A stretch of DNA of 64,000 bases from Chthonomonas sp. UBA6659. GTDB lineage: Bacteria > Armatimonadota > Fimbriimonadia > Fimbriimonadales > Fimbriimonadaceae. The stretch spans positions 17,366-81,365 of the forward strand of contig DKKT01000003.1 of assembly GCA_002455425.1 (NCBI GenBank), written 5' to 3'. Shown here piece after piece: positions 33,448 to 42,679 of this stretch (its first letter is position 1; every line of letters starts with the position of its first letter). A model generated the notes under the pieces. That model was not told the DNA's origin. It did not search any database and was given only the letters and a program-made list of their open reading frames with translations. Both the position numbers and the translations under genes were made by a program.

Positions 33448-35304
33448 CTAGGAGACCCGGGAGTAAATCGGAGGAACGTGATTGCCCGCCCGCACCGCAA
33501 CCGGATGCTTCTTGGCATAGGCCACCAGCGTATGGTCGTCGGGCAAGTCCGCATTCTGAAGCTCCTCCATCCGCTTCAGTAATCCGGTTTCCGCGTTTGT
33601 ACTGAAGCTCGGGGGATCGACGACGATCAGGACGATCGTGCGCTCGATCTCGGTACGCACGGGATGACGCCGGTGAATCGCATAGGCGGCGACCACAAAC
33701 GGCAGGACGCGCAACTTGGTGCTCAACGTTTCGACATAGCTGGGTGCGACGTCAGCCGGGTACCACTCGTGCTGATTCGCGAGGTTGTCGACTTCCTCCC
33801 AATAGACGGAGTCGGCTTCCATGGCCTCGTGCGCCTTGATGGCCGCCTCCCGCGCTTCGAAGGACCGGCCGTGTCTCTCGTGGTGGTCCGAGATCGCGGA
33901 GTAGGCGCCGGCCGCCCACCGTGGATCCCTTGCATAGGCTTCCATCGCTTCGAGAGCGCCTTCGTGCTGAAGCACCAGCTTCGCCCCAGCCAGGCGAAAC
34001 TTCGTCGTGTCATTGTCGGGCTGGAGGGCGGCCGCACTTTCGAGAAATCCGAGCACCCCCTCGAAGTCCTCTTCGATCAACGCGATCTCGGCTCGCTCGA
34101 TCCACCAGTCGGGATCGTTCTCTCGAGCTTCCTCCATGACCTTGCGCCGGCGCTCCTGCAGGGCGCTGATCTTGCGGACGGCCTCCTCGTCTGTCGCGAG
34201 GCCGAACTTCGATTCCAGAGCCTGGACCGTCGAGTCGAGCCAGTCGCCGAAGTAGGCCTCGGCGGCATTCGGATCCGGGGTCTCCACCAGTTCCCGGGCT
34301 AACCGATCGATCTCGGAGTCCGAAGAGGGTGGCGTGACGCCGAGGGCCACCATCCGCTCGGTCAACACCGGATGGGTGTCTCCGAAGACGGTCTGCGCGG
34401 TCAGGGCCGCCTTCAGGGCCTGTCCAGGTTCTTTGGCCGGCGCGGAGCGGAACTCGTGCACGAGCGAGGACAAGAAGCGCAGGTCACTGTTCTCGTGCCT
34501 TGAGAGCACCCATTGTCGGTAGAAGGGCCCGTACTTCGATCGTGACACCACGCTGATTCGCGCGAGACCCATCGCGGAGGCTCGGGGAGACGTCACGTCG
34601 GCGGCGACGCGATCGGCCCGGAACTCGGCCTGTCGGCACGAGACCTCCGTGATCGCCTCGAAACGGGGCACATACCACGCAAGGAAACGCGAGGCGAGAA
34701 ACGTAATCGCCGATGAGCTCTGGGCGGTGTGTTGCACGAGCGCCCAGCGCTGCCTCAGCCGATATTCGCGCATCCCCTGAACGGTGTCGCCCTTGGCGTG
34801 ATGGGCGAGCTCGTGCGCGATCACCGCGTCCCCTTCCTCGGGGCTGAGCGTGACGAGGAGCGGCAAACCGAGCATCACTCCAAAGCCACGACGATAGGTG
34901 AAGGCGGCCGCGTTCAATTCGTCCGACAGGAAGATGGTATCGACCTTGGGCGATTGGGTGGCTTGCGTCAGCTGCTGTAAACGCGTGTAAAGCTCCGGTG
35001 CGTCCTTTTGGGAGAGTTCGAGGCCTTCGGGTGGATCCGTTTTCGTGAAGAGGACCGCGACCATCCCGTAGGCCGCGACCAGCAGCCCCAACGCAGCAAG
35101 AAACAGCCAAACGTAGATGCGCCCGGTAACAAGCATGAGGACGCCGAGACCAAGGGCGCCGGCGACCGCGCCGATGACCAAGGTCCAATAGGCGAAGATG
35201 CCTCCCTTCGCCCACCGATCGACTTTCTTCGCATATCCCGCGGGATCGCGAGCCGACAACCCTTCCATCTCCCTGACGAGAGCCTCATATTCGACGCGCT
35301 CCAT
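33448..35304 (-). CDS. M48-family membrane metallopeptidase with TPR-like tail
   Basis: 618 residues. Two transmembrane segments near 38-60 and 64-86. The zinc motif HELAHH is at residues 164-169, with a downstream Glu in CRQAEFRADRVA. The M48 (HtpX/Ste24) catalytic domain is followed by a long helical, TPR-like C-terminus (near 370-520). Such proteases act in membrane protein quality control. ATG 35304 lies 9 nt from TAGAAT (35319-35314, minus). Divergent from the spermidine-synthase-like gene. Confidence 0.85.
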   Translation of the reverse strand: MERVEYEALVREMEGLSARDPAGYAKKVDRWAKGGIFAYWTLVIGAVAGALGLGVLMLVTGRIYVWLFLAALGLLVAAYGMVAVLFTKTDPPEGLELSQKDAPELYTRLQQLTQATQSPKVDTIFLSDELNAAAFTYRRGFGVMLGLPLLVTLSPEEGDAVIAHELAHHAKGDTVQGMREYRLRQRWALVQHTAQSSSAITFLASRFLAWYVPRFEAITEVSCRQAEFRADRVAADVTSPRASAMGLARISVVSRSKYGPFYRQWVLSRHENSDLRFLSSLVHEFRSAPAKEPGQALKAALTAQTVFGDTHPVLTERMVALGVTPPSSDSEIDRLARELVETPDPNAAEAYFGDWLDSTVQALESKFGLATDEEAVRKISALQERRRKVMEEARENDPDWWIERAEIALIEEDFEGVLGFLESAAALQPDNDTTKFRLAGAKLVLQHEGALEAMEAYARDPRWAAGAYSAISDHHERHGRSFEAREAAIKAHEAMEADSVYWEEVDNLANQHEWYPADVAPSYVETLSTKLRVLPFVVAAYAIHRRHPVRTEIERTIVLIVVDPPSFSTNAETGLLKRMEELQNADLPDDHTLVAYAKKHPVAVRAGNHVPPIYSRVS

Positions 35305-35346
35305 CTTGAGCGCATTCTATCTCACGATCTGCCACAATTCCCGCCC

Positions 35347-36279
35347 GTGAGCCATAGCGACGCAACCGGCATGTTCATCAACGAGACCCACACTTCGGCC
35401 GCGATCTGGCAGTACCGGGTCGAGAAGATGATCCTCGAAGGCCGAACCCAGTATCAGACCTACCAGATCGCGACGGTTCCGCGATTCGGGAAGTCGCTCT
35501 TCCTCGACTACAACATCCAGACGTCGATCCTGGACGAGTACGTCTTTCACGAGTGCATGAGCCAACCCGCGATGACCCTCCACCCGAACCCCACCAAAGT
35601 GCTCGTTTGTGGAGGCGGCGAGGGGGCCACGCTGCGCGAGGCCCTCGCCCACGACACGGTCCGCGATGCCGTGATGGTCGATATCGACGAAGAGCTCGTC
35701 GACATGGTCAAAGTCCACATGCCCGAATGGCACCAAGGAGCGTTCGAGGATCCGCGGACGACGCTCCTTCACACCGACGCGCGCGCATGGATCGCGGATA
35801 ACCAAGGGGCGGGTTTCGATGTGATCTTGAGCGACCTCCCTAACCCCCATGAGGATGGGCCTGGCCAGATGCTGTTTACCCGGGAGTACTTCGAGCTTTG
35901 CGCGGGCGCGATGAGCGATGAAGGCGTGTTTGCGATGCAAGCCGGTTCGGCGAACGAGAACTACCCGGCGTGCATGGCTTCTTGCATCCGGACGCTCGAG
36001 TCGATGAACGAGGTCTTCCCCTTCGTCGCCGGCTACTACGGGATCGTGTCCACGTTCTTCCAACCCTGGGGCTTCGTGCTCGCGTCGAAGAAACACGACC
36101 CGATGGCGCTCACGGCCGAGGAGATCGATCGGCGGCACCGCGAGCGCGGCGTGACGACCCGTTACTACACCGGCCGCTTCCATCAGGCCTGCTTCACCTT
36201 GCCCGAGTACCTGCTCAAGGCGGTGAAGGAGGAGGGCCGCATCCTCACCGACGCCGAGCCGTTCGTCTGGACCGCCTAG
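35347..36279 (+). CDS. speE: Spermidine synthase-like aminopropyltransferase
   Basis: About 310 residues. The SAM/decarboxylated-SAM site is visible as LVCGGGEGATLREAL and VMVDIDEELVD, and the putrescine/substrate loop as SDLPNPHEDGPGQ...FTREYFELC. It transfers an aminopropyl group to a diamine; whether the product is spermidine or thermospermine cannot be told. GTG 35347 follows CACAAT (35333-35338) by 8 nt; ATG 35371 is an alternative. A strong bidirectional terminator follows. Confidence 0.88.
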   Translation: MSHSDATGMFINETHTSAAIWQYRVEKMILEGRTQYQTYQIATVPRFGKSLFLDYNIQTSILDEYVFHECMSQPAMTLHPNPTKVLVCGGGEGATLREALAHDTVRDAVMVDIDEELVDMVKVHMPEWHQGAFEDPRTTLLHTDARAWIADNQGAGFDVILSDLPNPHEDGPGQMLFTREYFELCAGAMSDEGVFAMQAGSANENYPACMASCIRTLESMNEVFPFVAGYYGIVSTFFQPWGFVLASKKHDPMALTAEEIDRRHRERGVTTRYYTGRFHQACFTLPEYLLKAVKEEGRILTDAEPFVWTA

Positions 36280-36295
36280 GGAGGCCCGTAAACAG

Positions 36296-36330
36296 AAGAA
36301 GGCCCGGAGCAGTGTGCTCCGGGCCTTCTT
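36296..36330. terminator. Strong bidirectional terminator
   Basis: AAGAAGGCCCGGAGC (36296-36310) and GCTCCGGGCCTTCTT (36316-36330) form a perfect 15-bp stem with loop AGTGT, between convergent speE and rpmF. It is A-rich on the left and T-ended on the right, so it works in both directions. Confidence 0.9.
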
Positions 36331-36343
36331 GGTGGGTGGGGAT

Positions 36344-36526
36344 TTACTTGAACCCGGGGAGCTTCCGGCCCTTGTAATAGCCGTCGGCAGAGGCGTGGTG
36401 GCGGAGGTGGAACGGCACGTCGCTGCCCACCTGCTTGTTCGGCGTGATCTCCGGCAGGTCGGTCGTGTAGTGCGTTCGGCGCTTGGCCGATCGGGCGTGG
36501 CTGTGTTTGCGTTTCGGGTTCGGCAT
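36344..36526 (-). CDS. rpmF: 50S ribosomal protein L32
   Basis: 60 residues, MPNPKRKHSHARSAKRRTH, then a segment PEITPNKQVGSDVPFHLRHH. The zinc Cys pairs of the C+ form are absent, so this is the C- version. It begins one base after the rpmG stop. Confidence 0.95.
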   Translation of the reverse strand: MPNPKRKHSHARSAKRRTHYTTDLPEITPNKQVGSDVPFHLRHHASADGYYKGRKLPGFK

Positions 36527-36527
36527 C

Positions 36528-36698
36528 TTACTTCTTCTCGCGATGCAGGGTCATCTTGCGCAGGTTCGGATTGAACTTCATGAGTTCAAGTCGACCCTGC
36601 GTATTGACCTTGTTCTTGGTCGTGGTGTAGTAGTTTTTCCCGTCCTCGGTACACACCAGTCGGATCAATTCGCGCTTTTCGCCCTTCTTCCTAGCCAT
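36528..36698 (-). CDS. rpmG: 50S ribosomal protein L33
   Basis: 56 residues: MARKKGEKRELIRLVCTEDG then YYTTTKNKVNTQGRLELMKF and KMTLHREKK. Only one Cys, so a zinc-free form. Operon with rpmF. CATAAT at 36724-36719 (minus) lies 20 nt upstream. Confidence 0.95.
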   Translation of the reverse strand: MARKKGEKRELIRLVCTEDGKNYYTTTKNKVNTQGRLELMKFNPNLRKMTLHREKK

Positions 36699-36718
36699 TG
36701 TTTTGCTCGCGAACGGCT

Positions 36719-36724
36719 ATTATG
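36719..36724 (-). promoter_or_regulatory. -10 element for rpmG-rpmF
   Basis: CATAAT on the minus strand, 20 nt upstream of ATG 36698, giving a short leader of about 13 nt. Confidence 0.5.
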
Positions 36725-36798
36725 CCCGATTCGGTTCGATCGCTGCAACCGCGCTCACGATGCCGGCGGGCTCTCGGCGGGTGCGCCACCCTCTCCTG

Positions 36799-37017
36799 CT
36801 ACAAGACTCGAATCGAGTCCCCGTTGGGCATCCTGACGACGTCACCGGGTCGGATTTTCCGTCCCCGTCGATTCTCGGGCTCGCCGTTGACGGTGACGCC
36901 GCCATCGAGGAGGATGTGCTTGGCGTCCGCCCCGGAGTCGGCAAAGTCGACCGCCTTGAGCAGCTGGCTCAGGGCGATGAACTCGGTCTTCAGCTGGAAT
37001 GTGACGTGACGTTCCAT
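36799..37017 (-). CDS. Small S4-domain RNA-binding protein
   Basis: 72 residues. A complete S4 fold: IALSQLLKAVDFADSGADAKHILLDGGVTVNGEPENRRGRKIRPGDVVRM, as in YaaA/RlbA and YbcJ proteins. Start ATG at 37017 overlaps the upstream hydrolase stop (TGATG), so it is coupled to it. Role unknown, probably rRNA-related. Confidence 0.8.
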   Translation of the reverse strand: MERHVTFQLKTEFIALSQLLKAVDFADSGADAKHILLDGGVTVNGEPENRRGRKIRPGDVVRMPNGDSIRVL

Positions 37018-37922
37018 CAGTCGAGCTCGATGACGTCGAGGTCGTTGGCGTCGACGATGCGCCCCTCGTAGAATCGGGCGACTTCGACCCCGATCTCGCC
37101 GACGTTCTCGCCGAGGTAACCGAGCTTGTGGGTCAGGATCAGGAGCTTCGGCCGGGCCTTGTTCGCGATGTCGGCAAGCTGCCACGACGCGGTGTGAAAG
37201 GCAAGCAAGTACTTCCGGAACTCAGGGGTGCTTTGTGCGTAGTGACCATTCGAGTACACCTCGTGGACGAGCGCATCGGCCCCCCGGGCGTATCGCACGA
37301 CCTCGCTGCACGGCTTGGTGTCGCCCGAGACCACAATCGTCTTCCCGTCTTTGGTCTTGAACTGGAAGCCATACGAGTTCGGGAACGAGCCGTGGAGGAC
37401 CCGAAACGCGGTCACAGAGACCTTCCCGTCGCGGTAGACGACGCCCGGCTCGATCTCGCGAACGAGGGGCTGGTAGACGCCGGCGGCGCTTCCCTCCAAT
37501 CCGCTGGTGCGCACCTTGATGTCGATCTTCCAGGCCCGAATCAGATTCTGGGTCATCGCCTTCGTCCCGACCGGTCCGTAGACCCGCAACGGGCCCATGC
37601 GACCCATGTCCCACGGCGTGAAAATGAGGTCGGGATAGCCGAGCGTGTGATCGGTGTGCAGGTGGGTCAGGAAGAGCCGCTCGATCTTGACGGGCTTGAG
37701 CGCGGCGATCCCCTTCTCCCGATAGGCGGCGTCCGCCTGTCGGACGCAATTCGCGCCGGCGTCGACAAGGTACGCCGTGCCATCGACGACGATCGCCGTG
37801 GCGGGGCCGCTCCGGGCGTAGTCGGCGACGGGGCTCCCGGTTCCCAGCATCACGATCTGGGTTTTCGCCTCCGCGATTCCGACCCACGAAACCAGCCACC
37901 CGAGAACCACCCAACGACGCAT
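37017..37922 (-). CDS. Exported metallo-beta-lactamase-fold hydrolase
   Basis: 301 residues. Signal peptide RRWVVLGWLVSWVGIAEA. Zn ligands THLHTDHTLGYPD, VLHG, SGDTKPC and LTHKLG are all present, as in RNase Z/arylsulfatase-like MBL proteins; export makes a tRNase role unlikely. Candidates are phosphodiesterase or other hydrolase. ATG 37922 is 5 nt from CATAAT (37933-37928, minus). Divergent from the barrel-like gene at 37985. Confidence 0.85.
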   Translation of the reverse strand: MRRWVVLGWLVSWVGIAEAKTQIVMLGTGSPVADYARSGPATAIVVDGTAYLVDAGANCVRQADAAYREKGIAALKPVKIERLFLTHLHTDHTLGYPDLIFTPWDMGRMGPLRVYGPVGTKAMTQNLIRAWKIDIKVRTSGLEGSAAGVYQPLVREIEPGVVYRDGKVSVTAFRVLHGSFPNSYGFQFKTKDGKTIVVSGDTKPCSEVVRYARGADALVHEVYSNGHYAQSTPEFRKYLLAFHTASWQLADIANKARPKLLILTHKLGYLGENVGEIGVEVARFYEGRIVDANDLDVIELD

Positions 37923-37927
37923 GGGCG

Positions 37928-37978
37928 ATTATGGCCGTGCCGATCGCCCGTTCGGCGCGTCAGGGGATCGGGTAGTTT
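37928..37978. promoter_or_regulatory. Divergent promoter region of MBL hydrolase and the barrel protein
   Basis: On the minus strand CATAAT (37933-37928) is 5 nt from ATG 37922. On the plus strand TAGTTT (37973-37978) is 6 nt from ATG 37985. The whole intergenic space is 62 bp and holds both promoters. Confidence 0.5.
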
Positions 37979-37984
37979 CACACA

Positions 37985-40327
37985 ATGATCGCCGCGCTTG
38001 TGGCCGTCGCTTTGATCGCCTCTTTCCAGGAACCCGTTCAGCCGGCCGCTGCGCCAAGCCGGTTGTGGATGGTCAATCCGAACAACACTTTGGTTTGGGA
38101 CGGCAAGCCGTACCTGCCGGTCGGCCTCCGGATCGAAGGAACGCCGGAGGCGATTCAGCAGGCTCGCTCCGCCGGCGTCAACGACGTGATCGTCGAACTC
38201 CCCGCCGACGGAAGCGGATGGGCGGCGGCTCTGCGCTCGCTCGAAGACGCCGGAATGCGGTACCTGATCGCGATCAACAGTGCCGCCCCGGCCTGCACCG
38301 GTGTCGCGGTCGAGCCGGAGGGTTATCGGATCCCCAACATCACCGGACCGACGAAGATCGACATGAAGATCCCTGGGGCCACGTCTGCCCTGACCGTCAT
38401 CGCGACCCAGCGCGACGGTGCGGTGCAGGACCATCGTCGGATCGCGGTCACCGACGGTCGGATCGAGACCGAGATCGACCCGCGGATGACACTGGAGCAC
38501 GTGTTTCTGGTCTATCCGGTCGTGACCGAGCTCCGGGTGCCCGACTTTTGGTCCGCATTCGACGTCTACCGCGATCGGCTTCTGGCCACTCTCCGAACCC
38601 ACAAACCTGGACGCGGACTCCGCGGCATTCTCAACCCGATGGGCGTGTTGATCCAGTTTCCGAACGCCGACAGCCAGTTTGTTCCGAACGACCCCGCCTT
38701 CCGATCCGAGTTCGAGGCGTTCCTTCGTTCCAAATACGCGAGCGTCGACACCGCGCTGCGTTCATGGACCATGGCCGCGTCCGAGATCGGCTCGTTCGCA
38801 GAGATGGCGCGTCTGGTGCCTTTGTGGAGCTCGACCCGCGGCGTCACCCAGTTTTGGGATCCGGAGAAGGACTTCCTGTTTGCCTGTGAGGGGCGAAAGT
38901 CGGCGGCATGGCGCGACATCCAGGGGGCGATCCGCCAGGCTGCAAGCCGTCGATTCGAGCGCCTCGTGGCCTCGATTCAGCAGATCAGCGACGTCCCCGT
39001 GCTCCAAGATTGGAACGGGTGGACCGGTCCCTACAGTCAACCCTCGCCCGGCGTCAATGGGATCGGCATGCCGATGCGCGGGCCGAACCCTACCGCTCTC
39101 ATCGACTCCGCCGCCCCGGCCGCGAGTCAGATTCTCCGCTGGAAGAACCCCGGCTGGCTGTTCGCGAGCCAGATCGAGGTGACGGGCGAGAATCCGGCAC
39201 CCCAGATCCGCAACACCCTCGACGATGCCGCCTCGCTCGGCGCGCGGGGCTGGTTTGTCATCGCACGCGATGCAGCCACCCGTAAGGCCGTCGCCGATGC
39301 CGCCGATCTGAGTCAAGATGCGACGCTCGGCACCTGGAAGCCGATCCCCCTTTTCTTTCCTGAGACGACGACGAATCCTCCGGCCGCCCAGCGCCTTCCC
39401 GGTGGCAAGTGGTGGCTCCCAGCTCCCGTCAATGGCAACCGCATCGACCTCGGAAGCGGCTACGCCGCTTATCGCCTCATCGATGGCGCGGAGCCGTTCG
39501 TCGCGTTTTGGCGCACGGGCCAGCCCGCCAAAGTCAAGGTCCGGCTCGCCAATCCGAAGCAAGGGACGTTTGCCGCGATCGACGGAAGCGACCTGAAAAT
39601 GAAGCCGGCCAAGGACGGCATCGAGATGACGATCGGCAACGTGCCGATCCTCTTCACCGGCAGTGAAGAGGTCCCGGTCCCCGAAGATGCGTTGCTCGAC
39701 ACCATGCGCGAGTTCGACGAGATCTTTGCCCGAAACGACCGGCGTATCGATGCTCCAGAAGAGTCGTTCCTCTACAAAGACAGTCTCGCCGGCTTCGACC
39801 GAAACCCGGGCGGCTCGCTGCTCACGGTTCGGGCCCAGCTCCAGCGCCTGTACATCCGCCTCGCACGCTATTCGTGGATCGAGGCTGAGAACACACGCGA
39901 GACGACGTTCAGCGAGATCACCCCCGAGCCGGGCGTCTCGAATGGAGCGGTGCTGACGCTGCGCTCACGCTTGGGCGCCCCGCCCGAGGGCTACGTCGCG
40001 CGCTACGAGATCACCTCGCGCACGGAGGCGCCGCACGAAGTCTGGATCGCGGGCCGCATCCCGGTCGCGCAGCGGGCCGAAGTCAGCGCCCGCATCGGGG
40101 ATCAGGTCGTCCGCATTCAGCAAGGCCCGCTGAGTCTGTATTCGAACGGCCTCGGTTGGTATCGGCTCGGCTCCTTCAACCTCGTGCCGGGGAAACACCA
40201 ACTTGAGATCGTCGTGGATGCCAAGGAAGGTGCCTTTCTGGCGATCGACACCATCGTCGTGACCTCCCGCACATTCCAGCCGAACGGCGTGTTCCCGCCG
40301 AAGGCATACCAGGAAGTCGGTCCTTAG
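37985..40327 (+). CDS. Large exported protein, probable glycoside-hydrolase-like barrel
   Basis: 780 residues with signal peptide IAALVAVALIASFQ. The start WMVNPNNTLVWDGKPYLPVGLRIEGTPEAIQQARSAGVNDVIVELP matches the beginning of GH42/GH-like TIM barrels. A beta-sandwich, CBM-like C-terminus (YEITSRTEAPHEVWIAGRIP, YSNGLGWYRLGSFNLVPGKHQLEIVVD) closes it. I could not place catalytic Glu residues with confidence, so the activity is open. It is alone in its transcription unit and followed by nested hairpins at 40357-40459. Confidence 0.65.
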   Translation: MIAALVAVALIASFQEPVQPAAAPSRLWMVNPNNTLVWDGKPYLPVGLRIEGTPEAIQQARSAGVNDVIVELPADGSGWAAALRSLEDAGMRYLIAINSAAPACTGVAVEPEGYRIPNITGPTKIDMKIPGATSALTVIATQRDGAVQDHRRIAVTDGRIETEIDPRMTLEHVFLVYPVVTELRVPDFWSAFDVYRDRLLATLRTHKPGRGLRGILNPMGVLIQFPNADSQFVPNDPAFRSEFEAFLRSKYASVDTALRSWTMAASEIGSFAEMARLVPLWSSTRGVTQFWDPEKDFLFACEGRKSAAWRDIQGAIRQAASRRFERLVASIQQISDVPVLQDWNGWTGPYSQPSPGVNGIGMPMRGPNPTALIDSAAPAASQILRWKNPGWLFASQIEVTGENPAPQIRNTLDDAASLGARGWFVIARDAATRKAVADAADLSQDATLGTWKPIPLFFPETTTNPPAAQRLPGGKWWLPAPVNGNRIDLGSGYAAYRLIDGAEPFVAFWRTGQPAKVKVRLANPKQGTFAAIDGSDLKMKPAKDGIEMTIGNVPILFTGSEEVPVPEDALLDTMREFDEIFARNDRRIDAPEESFLYKDSLAGFDRNPGGSLLTVRAQLQRLYIRLARYSWIEAENTRETTFSEITPEPGVSNGAVLTLRSRLGAPPEGYVARYEITSRTEAPHEVWIAGRIPVAQRAEVSARIGDQVVRIQQGPLSLYSNGLGWYRLGSFNLVPGKHQLEIVVDAKEGAFLAIDTIVVTSRTFQPNGVFPPKAYQEVGP

Positions 40328-40356
40328 CTACGGTCAGGGCGATCGAAGCGCGCGCT

Positions 40357-40459
40357 CCCCGGCTCCGCGCCGGGGCAAGGGGTCGGACTGCGCTGGGTCC
40401 GCCTTGGGCGGACTCGGCGTCGTCCGACCCAGGGCGTGGCCTCTGGGCCGGCGCGGCCC
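40357..40459. repeat. Cluster of nested perfect hairpins
   Basis: Three palindromes fill the convergent gap: 40357-40363 with 40369-40375; an outer 9-bp stem 40380-40388 with 40422-40430 enclosing an inner 7-bp stem 40397-40403 with 40407-40413; and 40445-40449 with 40455-40459. The structure resembles a REP/BIME-like element or a bidirectional terminator and has no coding. Confidence 0.65.
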
Positions 40460-40477
40460 ATTCCGATCGAACGACGA

Positions 40478-41083
40478 TCAGCCCTGGCGGCCTTCGATCG
40501 CCGCAACAAGGAACGCCGCGGCGAGAGCAGTCCGCGGGTCCACCGGCGACACGAAACCCGGCGTGAAGTCGATCTTCAGGTGGTAGGTCAACGGGTTGAA
40601 GTTCTGCTTGTAGTCCACGGCGCGTTGCCCTCCGACAAGCAGGTCGTAGTTCTGCGGGATGAGGTTCGTCAAAAACCGACGGACGAGCGCCAGCAGAAGC
40701 TGGTCCTCGATCAGGGTCGCAACTTCGATCTCATTCGCATCGCATACTTGCCACTCGTCGCGGGCAATCGAGCGCCAACCCTTGCGGCGCAGTACGCCCA
40801 CCCGTTGTTCGGTCCGCGCATCGATCACGTCATACGCAGCCGAGAAGTCCATGATCTTTCGCGCATGGATGCGCAGGAGTTCGGTGGTCTTCTTCTCGTC
40901 ATCGTAAACCCGGAGATCCTCCTTGAGCTTAAAGCCCTTCTGGTGGACGAACATCACGACGTTGCCCCCCTGGTCGTGTACCCAGAAGTTCGATCCCACA
41001 AGCTTGAACACCTGGCGTTTCAAGTGATAGTGAGACTGCAAGAAACGCGGATCGATCGGCGAAGTCGGTGCGAGCGGATTCAC
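40478..41083 (-). CDS. LURP-one/phospholipid scramblase-like protein
   Basis: About 201 residues. The LURP-one/DUF567 pattern is clear: YHLKRQVFKLVGSNFWVHDQGGNVVMFVHQKGF, then LRIHARKIMDFSAAYDVIDA, ending with a hydrophobic helix-like segment. Members bind or remodel lipids or sense stress; the function in bacteria is unsettled. GTG 41083 is preferred because TATCGT is 7 nt upstream; a longer frame extends to 41122. Confidence 0.7.
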   Translation of the reverse strand: MNPLAPTSPIDPRFLQSHYHLKRQVFKLVGSNFWVHDQGGNVVMFVHQKGFKLKEDLRVYDDEKKTTELLRIHARKIMDFSAAYDVIDARTEQRVGVLRRKGWRSIARDEWQVCDANEIEVATLIEDQLLLALVRRFLTNLIPQNYDLLVGGQRAVDYKQNFNPLTYHLKIDFTPGFVSPVDPRTALAAAFLVAAIEGRQG

Positions 41084-41142
41084 GTTTCGCACGATACCTT
41101 GCGCCGCCGATGTGTGTTCCAACCCACCAGGGGGAACATGTC

Positions 41143-42630
41143 GTGAGCCGTCGAACTCTCTGTTCGGCGATGAACAGTCCCCGTCGTTGGAACCCGATGC
41201 CCTTCGTGGCCGCCTTCATCGGTGCCGGCGTCATCGCGATCTTGCTCCGGAATCAGCCCGCCCCGCAGGCGCAGGTCGGTGCGATCTTCGCGTTCACCGT
41301 CATTCTGTGGATCACCGAGGCGCTCCCGCTCGGGATCACCGCGCTCGTCGGCTCAAGCCTCCTCATCGTCGTCGCCGGACTGCCGGAGAAGACGATCTTC
41401 GCCGCCTACGGCGACCCGATCGTTCCGCTCTTCATCGGGAGCTTCATCCTCGCCAAGGCGATGGAGACCACCGGCCTCTCCGAGCGTCTGGCCTGGGTGA
41501 TCCTTCGCCGTCCATGGACGACGAAAACGCCGTCGAGAATGCTGTTCACCCTCGCGGCGGTCACCTGCGTCATCTCCCTCTTCGTCTCGAACACGGCGAC
41601 GACCGCGATGATGCTCCCGATCGGATTGAGCATCCTCCACAGCTTGAACCGAGATGCCCGGGGCACGCCGTTCGCCGTCGCCTTGCTGCTCACACTCACC
41701 TGGGCGAGCAGTGTCGCCGTCGGCACGCCCGTCGGCACGCCACCGAATCTGATCGCGATCTCGATGATCGCCGACGTGACCGGCACCCGGATCGGGTTCG
41801 TGGAATGGATGCTTTTCGGCATGCCGGTGACCGTACTGATGCTGGTCGGGTCTTGGGGGCTTCTCCGCGTTCTGTACCGTCGCGACGAACCCGACACCGC
41901 GGGCAAGGCCCAGCATGCGCTTGATCGCCTCGCCTCGATGGGCCCGATGGCGGGCTCAGAGCGCGTCGCTCTGTCCGCGTTTGTCCTCGCCCTGGTCCTT
42001 TGGATCCTGCCTGATACGTATTCAGCGGTTGCGGGGCAAGCCGATCCGGTCGCGACCTGGCTCCGCGACCATATCACGGCCGCGGTCGCCGCCCTGATCG
42101 CGGCGTCGGTCCTGTTCGTGCTTCCCGTCCGCGACCGCGAGGGCGGGCGCGCGATCACCTGGCGCGAAGCGGCAACCATCGACTGGGGGACGATTCTCCT
42201 CTTCGGTGGCGGAATCGCGCTGGGGCACGGAATGTTCGCCTCCGGCCTCGCCAAGAGCCTTGGCGAGGCGGTTGCCCGGGTCGCGGGTGCGGAATCGGTC
42301 TGGGCCATCACCGCCCTCGGGATCGCGTGTGCAATCGCGTTGAGCGAGATTGCGAACAACACCACCTCGGCCAGCACCCTCGTGCCCGTCTTCATCGGGC
42401 TGTCGCAAGGCGCGGGAGTGAATCCGATTCCGGCCGCGCTCGGCGTCGCGATCGGCGCAAGTCTTGGCTTCATGCTTCCGGTCAGCACGGCTCCCAACGC
42501 GATCGTCTACAGCTCGGGGATGATCCCGGGCAAGCAGATGATGAAGGCCGGGCTCTATGTCGACGTGTTGGGCTTCGCGGTCGTGTGGGTCTGCCTGCGG
42601 CTGATCTTGCCCCCGATGGGCCTCGCCTAG
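41143..42630 (+). CDS. DASS-family sodium/dicarboxylate or sulfate symporter
   Basis: About 495 residues, 11-12 membrane spans. The two Na+-site signatures appear as SNTATTAMMLPI and ANNTTSASTLVPVF. Related to SLC13 citrate/succinate/sulfate carriers; which anion is not clear. GTG 41143 is chosen because an AGGGGG Shine-Dalgarno (41129-41134) lies about 8 nt upstream; ATG 41170 is an alternative. Confidence 0.85.
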   Translation: MSRRTLCSAMNSPRRWNPMPFVAAFIGAGVIAILLRNQPAPQAQVGAIFAFTVILWITEALPLGITALVGSSLLIVVAGLPEKTIFAAYGDPIVPLFIGSFILAKAMETTGLSERLAWVILRRPWTTKTPSRMLFTLAAVTCVISLFVSNTATTAMMLPIGLSILHSLNRDARGTPFAVALLLTLTWASSVAVGTPVGTPPNLIAISMIADVTGTRIGFVEWMLFGMPVTVLMLVGSWGLLRVLYRRDEPDTAGKAQHALDRLASMGPMAGSERVALSAFVLALVLWILPDTYSAVAGQADPVATWLRDHITAAVAALIAASVLFVLPVRDREGGRAITWREAATIDWGTILLFGGGIALGHGMFASGLAKSLGEAVARVAGAESVWAITALGIACAIALSEIANNTTSASTLVPVFIGLSQGAGVNPIPAALGVAIGASLGFMLPVSTAPNAIVYSSGMIPGKQMMKAGLYVDVLGFAVVWVCLRLILPPMGLA

Positions 42631-42679
42631 GCCTTCATCCGGCGCACACGGCCGGTCAGCAAAAGCCATAATGCTGTCC

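Noticed and set aside
36700..36798. Short GC-rich stretch between rpmG and the S4 gene considered as a structured RNA.
   Set aside because: Only direct GGCGGG repeats, not inverted ones, and a promoter; no stable fold that I can support.
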